Part shown: piece after piece, positions 61,178-64,000 of the stretch
How positions within the stretch are numbered: position 1 is the stretch's first letter
Layout of the letters: each line of letters begins with the position of its first letter
Assembly: GCF_002514725.1 (NCBI RefSeq)
Contig: NZ_NTLB01000002.1
Coordinates: forward strand, 1 to 64,000
From: Mangrovitalea sediminis
GTDB taxonomy: Bacteria > Pseudomonadota > Gammaproteobacteria > Pseudomonadales > Oleiphilaceae
Direction: 5' to 3'
Length of the DNA: 64,000 bases
Position numbers and translations under genes: made by a program
Notes under the pieces: model-generated
What the model was told of the DNA's origin: nothing
The model's input: the letters and a program-made list of their open reading frames with translations, nothing else
Database searches by the model: none

Positions 61178-61258
61178 CGGATTATCCTCAACATTGCACG
61201 ATAAGCCGTGCTGTCAGAAAGCGGTTCGATGGCTAGTGCAGCATAGACCGTGCCGGTT

Positions 61259-63175
61259 TCAGTGAGTCTCGGCAAAAGGCCCTGCGCTTTCGGTCAGGCG
61301 GGCCGGTGTCAATGTCAGGGTGAACTCCGCACCGATATCCCGGTTATGCACGGTCAGGCTGCCGCCCATGGCTTCGATAATGGCTCGGGATATGGCCAGG
61401 CCCAGGCCAATACCGCCATGGGTGGACTTGGTGGTGAAAAAGGGTTCGAACAGGTGCGGCAGGACGTTTGGCGCGATACCCGGTCCGGAATCCCGCACAG
61501 CGATGGTCACCTGCTCGTCGGTTGCCGTGACGGCCACCGCCACCTCGCGGGGTTCGGTCTGAGCCACGGCATCGGCGGCGTTGCGTAGCAGGTTAACCAG
61601 CACCTGTACCAGGCGCACCTCGTCGCCCATGACGGCGACCGGCGTTGCGGGTAGTTCCAGGTGGAGATGGACGCGGGTGTCCTTGTACAGGTTGTCGACC
61701 AGCATGCGCGCTTCGTCGATGGCCTGACTGATCGGCACCGCCACTCTCTCTGGAGGCTGCTTACGGGAAAACGCCTTGAGCTGACTGACGATCTGTCCCA
61801 TCCGGTTGCAGAGTTCGCCAATCATCCGCAGGTTTTCCGAGGCGTCTTCGGGCTTGTTGCGGGATAACAGGGTTTCGGCGTTGTCGGACAGGGTGCGCAT
61901 GGCGGCCAACGGCTGGCCCAGCTCATGGGTCAGGCCAGCCGCCATCTGTCCGAGTACGGCCAGCTTGCCGGCCTGTACCAGTTCGTCCTGGGCGCTCCAC
62001 AGCATCTTTTCGGTGCGCTTGAGTTCGCCGATCTTCTGCAGCAGCTCAGCATTGGCGCTGGTCAATGCGGCCGTGCGTTCGGCGATGCGATCCTCGAGAT
62101 CGTCATAGGCCTGCTGCAAGGCGGCGCGGGCCTCCAGGCGCTCCTGCTTGCGTCGGTAATCCATGCGCAGGTAGAAGCCGATCATCAGCAGGAAGCCCAA
62201 TCCGAAACCGGCCGCGGCCGCCAGGCTGAGTGCTGCCGTTTTGCCCTGCTGCATGTCGCTCAGCAGGAAAAGACGCCAGCCCAGTCGTCCCACGGAGTGG
62301 GACACCATCAGGTAGTCGTGCTGGACCGGGCGTTTTGCCGATGGCTGACCGGGAACGGGCAGCTTGGCGATCTGCACGGCCTTGTGCAGATCCAGCGAGC
62401 CACGCTTCAGCAAGGGCGTCGGAGCAAAGGGCGAGTATTGGCGGGTTGCGGCGATGCGTGCCTGGATAGCCGGTGTCAGCGGCGCCAGTGTGCGGTATTT
62501 CCAGGCAGGCACGGAACTCAGGAAGATCACGCCGTCGGCATCGGTGACGATCAGGGTGTCGCCGCTCTGCCCCCAGGAGGCTTCCAGGTCGTCGAGTCGT
62601 ACCTTAACCACCACCACGCCGAGGGGATGGTCGGCGGGCCCGACCCGGTGGGACAGGAAATAGCCGGGTTCGCGTGTGGTGGCGCCGACGGCGAAGAACT
62701 TGCCGGCACCCTGGCTGATCGCTTCGCGGTAATAGGGGCGAAACGCATAGTTGTGATGCATGAAGGAGACCGGCTGATCCCAGTTGCTGGCTGCAACGGT
62801 ATTGCCGCGGGCATCCAGGATGTAGATGGCCGACACTTTCGATTGCCGCTGGAGCAGCTCCAGGTAACGGTTAACCTTGTCCGTCAGGGGCCGGTTTTCG
62901 GGGGTTCGCAGCAGGGTCTGGGCGTCCCGCTCCAGCGACAGGAAAAACGGCAGGGATTCATACTTGTCGAGGGCGCTGTCAAGCGTGGCGGTATAGAAAT
63001 CCAGGCGTTGGCGACTGGTGTCCGTCAGGTGGCGCACGGAAGCCCGCTCGCTCCAGACCAGGACAGCGTAACTGAAAGCCATGCAAAGTGCGGCGCCACC
63101 CAGCCAGCCGAGCAGGCTGCGGCGCAGGACAGGTCGGCGCGGAAAATGCCGGCGCCCGGTCGTCTTATTATTCAT
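61259..63175 (-). CDS. DctB-like sensor histidine kinase
   Basis: This is a 638-residue membrane kinase. Membrane helices near residues 18-40 and 315-335 flank a periplasmic Cache-type sensing domain. A coiled coil follows, then the DHp domain with phosphoacceptor His in MAAGLTHELGQPLAAMRT. The ATP-binding domain has N box (NLLRNAADAV), RDSGPGIAP and GGIGLGLAISR. Layout and size match DctB, which senses C4-dicarboxylates. It lies 81 bases before the response regulator, on the same transcript. The ligand probably equals the TAXI cargo. Confidence 0.91.
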   Translation of the reverse strand: MNNKTTGRRHFPRRPVLRRSLLGWLGGAALCMAFSYAVLVWSERASVRHLTDTSRQRLDFYTATLDSALDKYESLPFFLSLERDAQTLLRTPENRPLTDKVNRYLELLQRQSKVSAIYILDARGNTVAASNWDQPVSFMHHNYAFRPYYREAISQGAGKFFAVGATTREPGYFLSHRVGPADHPLGVVVVKVRLDDLEASWGQSGDTLIVTDADGVIFLSSVPAWKYRTLAPLTPAIQARIAATRQYSPFAPTPLLKRGSLDLHKAVQIAKLPVPGQPSAKRPVQHDYLMVSHSVGRLGWRLFLLSDMQQGKTAALSLAAAAGFGLGFLLMIGFYLRMDYRRKQERLEARAALQQAYDDLEDRIAERTAALTSANAELLQKIGELKRTEKMLWSAQDELVQAGKLAVLGQMAAGLTHELGQPLAAMRTLSDNAETLLSRNKPEDASENLRMIGELCNRMGQIVSQLKAFSRKQPPERVAVPISQAIDEARMLVDNLYKDTRVHLHLELPATPVAVMGDEVRLVQVLVNLLRNAADAVAQTEPREVAVAVTATDEQVTIAVRDSGPGIAPNVLPHLFEPFFTTKSTHGGIGLGLAISRAIIEAMGGSLTVHNRDIGAEFTLTLTPARLTESAGPFAETH

Positions 63176-63612
63176 TGTGATCCGTCATCAATCGCCGTGG
63201 GCCACTTTACTCCAGCATCGGCGGCAATGCATCTGACGAGGCCGTCCTGCAAAGGGCTGAGGGCCGTCAAATGGTTGCAGTTTTGCGTAGATTCGTTACG
63301 GGCTGTAATCGTAAAAGGTGTTGCCGCCCTGCATGTAGGGGAACTTATCTATTGAATTGATTGCAAAAAAGTGTGAAAGCCGCGGTTCGCAAGGCTGGGT
63401 GACACGGCGCTCACCGTCGGAAGGTAGTATGGCCGGGCCTGGCCTCACATGATAAAAGCAGCGCTGGGTTGATCGGAGCTATGGGTCGTTTACCGCGGTC
63501 TTTCACCACTGGCCAACGATAAAAACGTACGCTCCTTAATGGCCGTTTCTCTGATCAGCACCCCGTATTCCCGGCGGACTTTTCTCGCGCAACAGGATAG
63601 CAGGGACTCTTC
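63176..63612. other. Divergent intergenic region between the sensor kinase and the last gene
   Basis: This 437-base gap contains the promoters of the dctB-like gene (minus) and the binding-protein gene (plus). I see no gene I would support. A poor ribosome-binding site (AGGGAC) precedes the ATG at 63613. No convincing sigma-54 site or inverted repeat stood out. Confidence 0.3.
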
Positions 63613-64000
63613 ATGTTAAAGAAAACAACCCGACTGGCGCTGGCGTTCTTCTCCTCGACTTTGGCGTCTGTGGCAATGGCTGCCTCACCTTCCGTTACCG
63701 TCGGTGTGCAGGTGCCGCTCAGTGGGCAATACGCCAACGAGGGGCAAGGGATCGAAAACGCCGTTAAGCTGATCGCCAGCAAGCTCAACGAGAAAGGTGG
63801 ACTGGTGGGGCACAAGGTCAACGTAGTTGCCTGTGATGACGGTGGTGACGCGGCAAAAGCCAAGGCCTGCGCGGAGAAACTGGTGTCGGAGGGTGTGTTT
63901 GCCGTGGTCGGTAGTTACACGTCCGGTGCCACGGCTGCATCCCAGCCGATCTACGCCAAGGCTCATGTGCTGCAGACCAGCGATGGCACGGCTGAGGAAC
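63613..64000 (+). CDS. Liv-type ABC substrate-binding protein (3' truncated by the window)
   Basis: The visible 129 codons give a Sec signal peptide (LALAFFSSTLASVAMAA) and the start of a LivK-like type I binding fold: VTVGVQVPLSGQYANEGQG, ENAVKLIASKLNEKGGLVG and VAVVGSYTSGATAASQPIYA-like sequence. It is a separate receptor from the one at 37252, from which it differs along its whole visible length. The ligand and downstream transporter genes lie outside the window. Confidence 0.85.
   Translation, partial: MLKKTTRLALAFFSSTLASVAMAASPSVTVGVQVPLSGQYANEGQGIENAVKLIASKLNEKGGLVGHKVNVVACDDGGDAAKAKACAEKLVSEGVFAVVGSYTSGATAASQPIYAKAHVLQTSDGTAEE

Noticed and set aside
1-64000. CRISPR arrays, tRNA or rRNA genes, insertion sequences, attachment sites or replication origins
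   Set aside because: I saw no regular spacer-repeat pattern, cloverleaf sequence, transposase or integrase product, and no paired terminal repeats around the T6SS or the remnants.

Overview
This window reads as chromosome of a GC-rich, probably aerobic proteobacterium, most likely a gammaproteobacterium. The grounds are the type VI secretion system (T6SS), a beta-oxidation cluster whose gene content I remember from pseudomonads (PA2552-PA2557), MCE/Mla-type lipid transport, a DctB/DctD-like pair, and a PEP-CTERM tail at the left edge. I cannot name the genus. I found no rRNA, tRNA, CRISPR array, transposase or integrase. Genes are dense, with mostly clear ribosome-binding sites and several strong stem-loops between convergent genes.

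Layout. 1-1.5 kb: a PEP-CTERM tail and an MFS exporter. 1.5-7.6 kb: an acyl-CoA catabolic cluster (acyl-CoA synthetase, thiolase, acyl-CoA dehydrogenase, short-chain dehydrogenase) around a divergent AraC-type regulator, with a shared box in two promoter regions. 7.8-26.7 kb: a T6SS region. Its left half is a VgrG cargo module: vgrG, DUF6484, DUF2169, a ketosynthase-like protein that has lost its catalytic triad, a DUF4150 PAAR-like spike tip and a TIGR02270 protein. Its right half runs from an AHH-type nuclease effector candidate and an Imm11-like immunity protein into tagH, tssJ, tssK, tssL, tssM, tagF, pppA and a small membrane protein. hcp lies alone on the other strand. The sheath, baseplate and ClpV genes are absent from the window.

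26.9-30.1 kb: an amidohydrolase, alpha/beta-hydrolase and TetR operon. 30.3 kb: a possible orphan ParS/Xre-type antitoxin-like protein. 30.8-34.3 kb: a four-gene MCE lipid-transport operon. 34.5 kb: dsbG. 35.4-40.1 kb: a Liv-type ABC importer operon preceded by a 40-codon leader-like ORF. 40.5-43.5 kb: gloA, class I aldolase, a DUF2934 protein and a quinone oxidoreductase. 43.8-47 kb: thiol peroxidase, then rubrerythrin, a CCG-domain Fe-S protein and DUF3501. 47.2-55.2 kb: a CoA-transferase, a DUF945 protein, a patatin, an HDOD-GAF protein, a chemoreceptor and two unlisted 43-residue membrane proteins.

55.35-56.4 kb holds two abutting gene remnants: a urtD/urtE-like ABC ATPase fusion and a sigma-54 activator. 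56.4-63.2 kb is a TAXI-type TRAP transporter with a DctB/DctD-like two-component pair. Between transporter and regulator are a near-consensus sigma-54 promoter and a long palindrome that could be the activator site. The window ends inside a second Liv-type binding protein.
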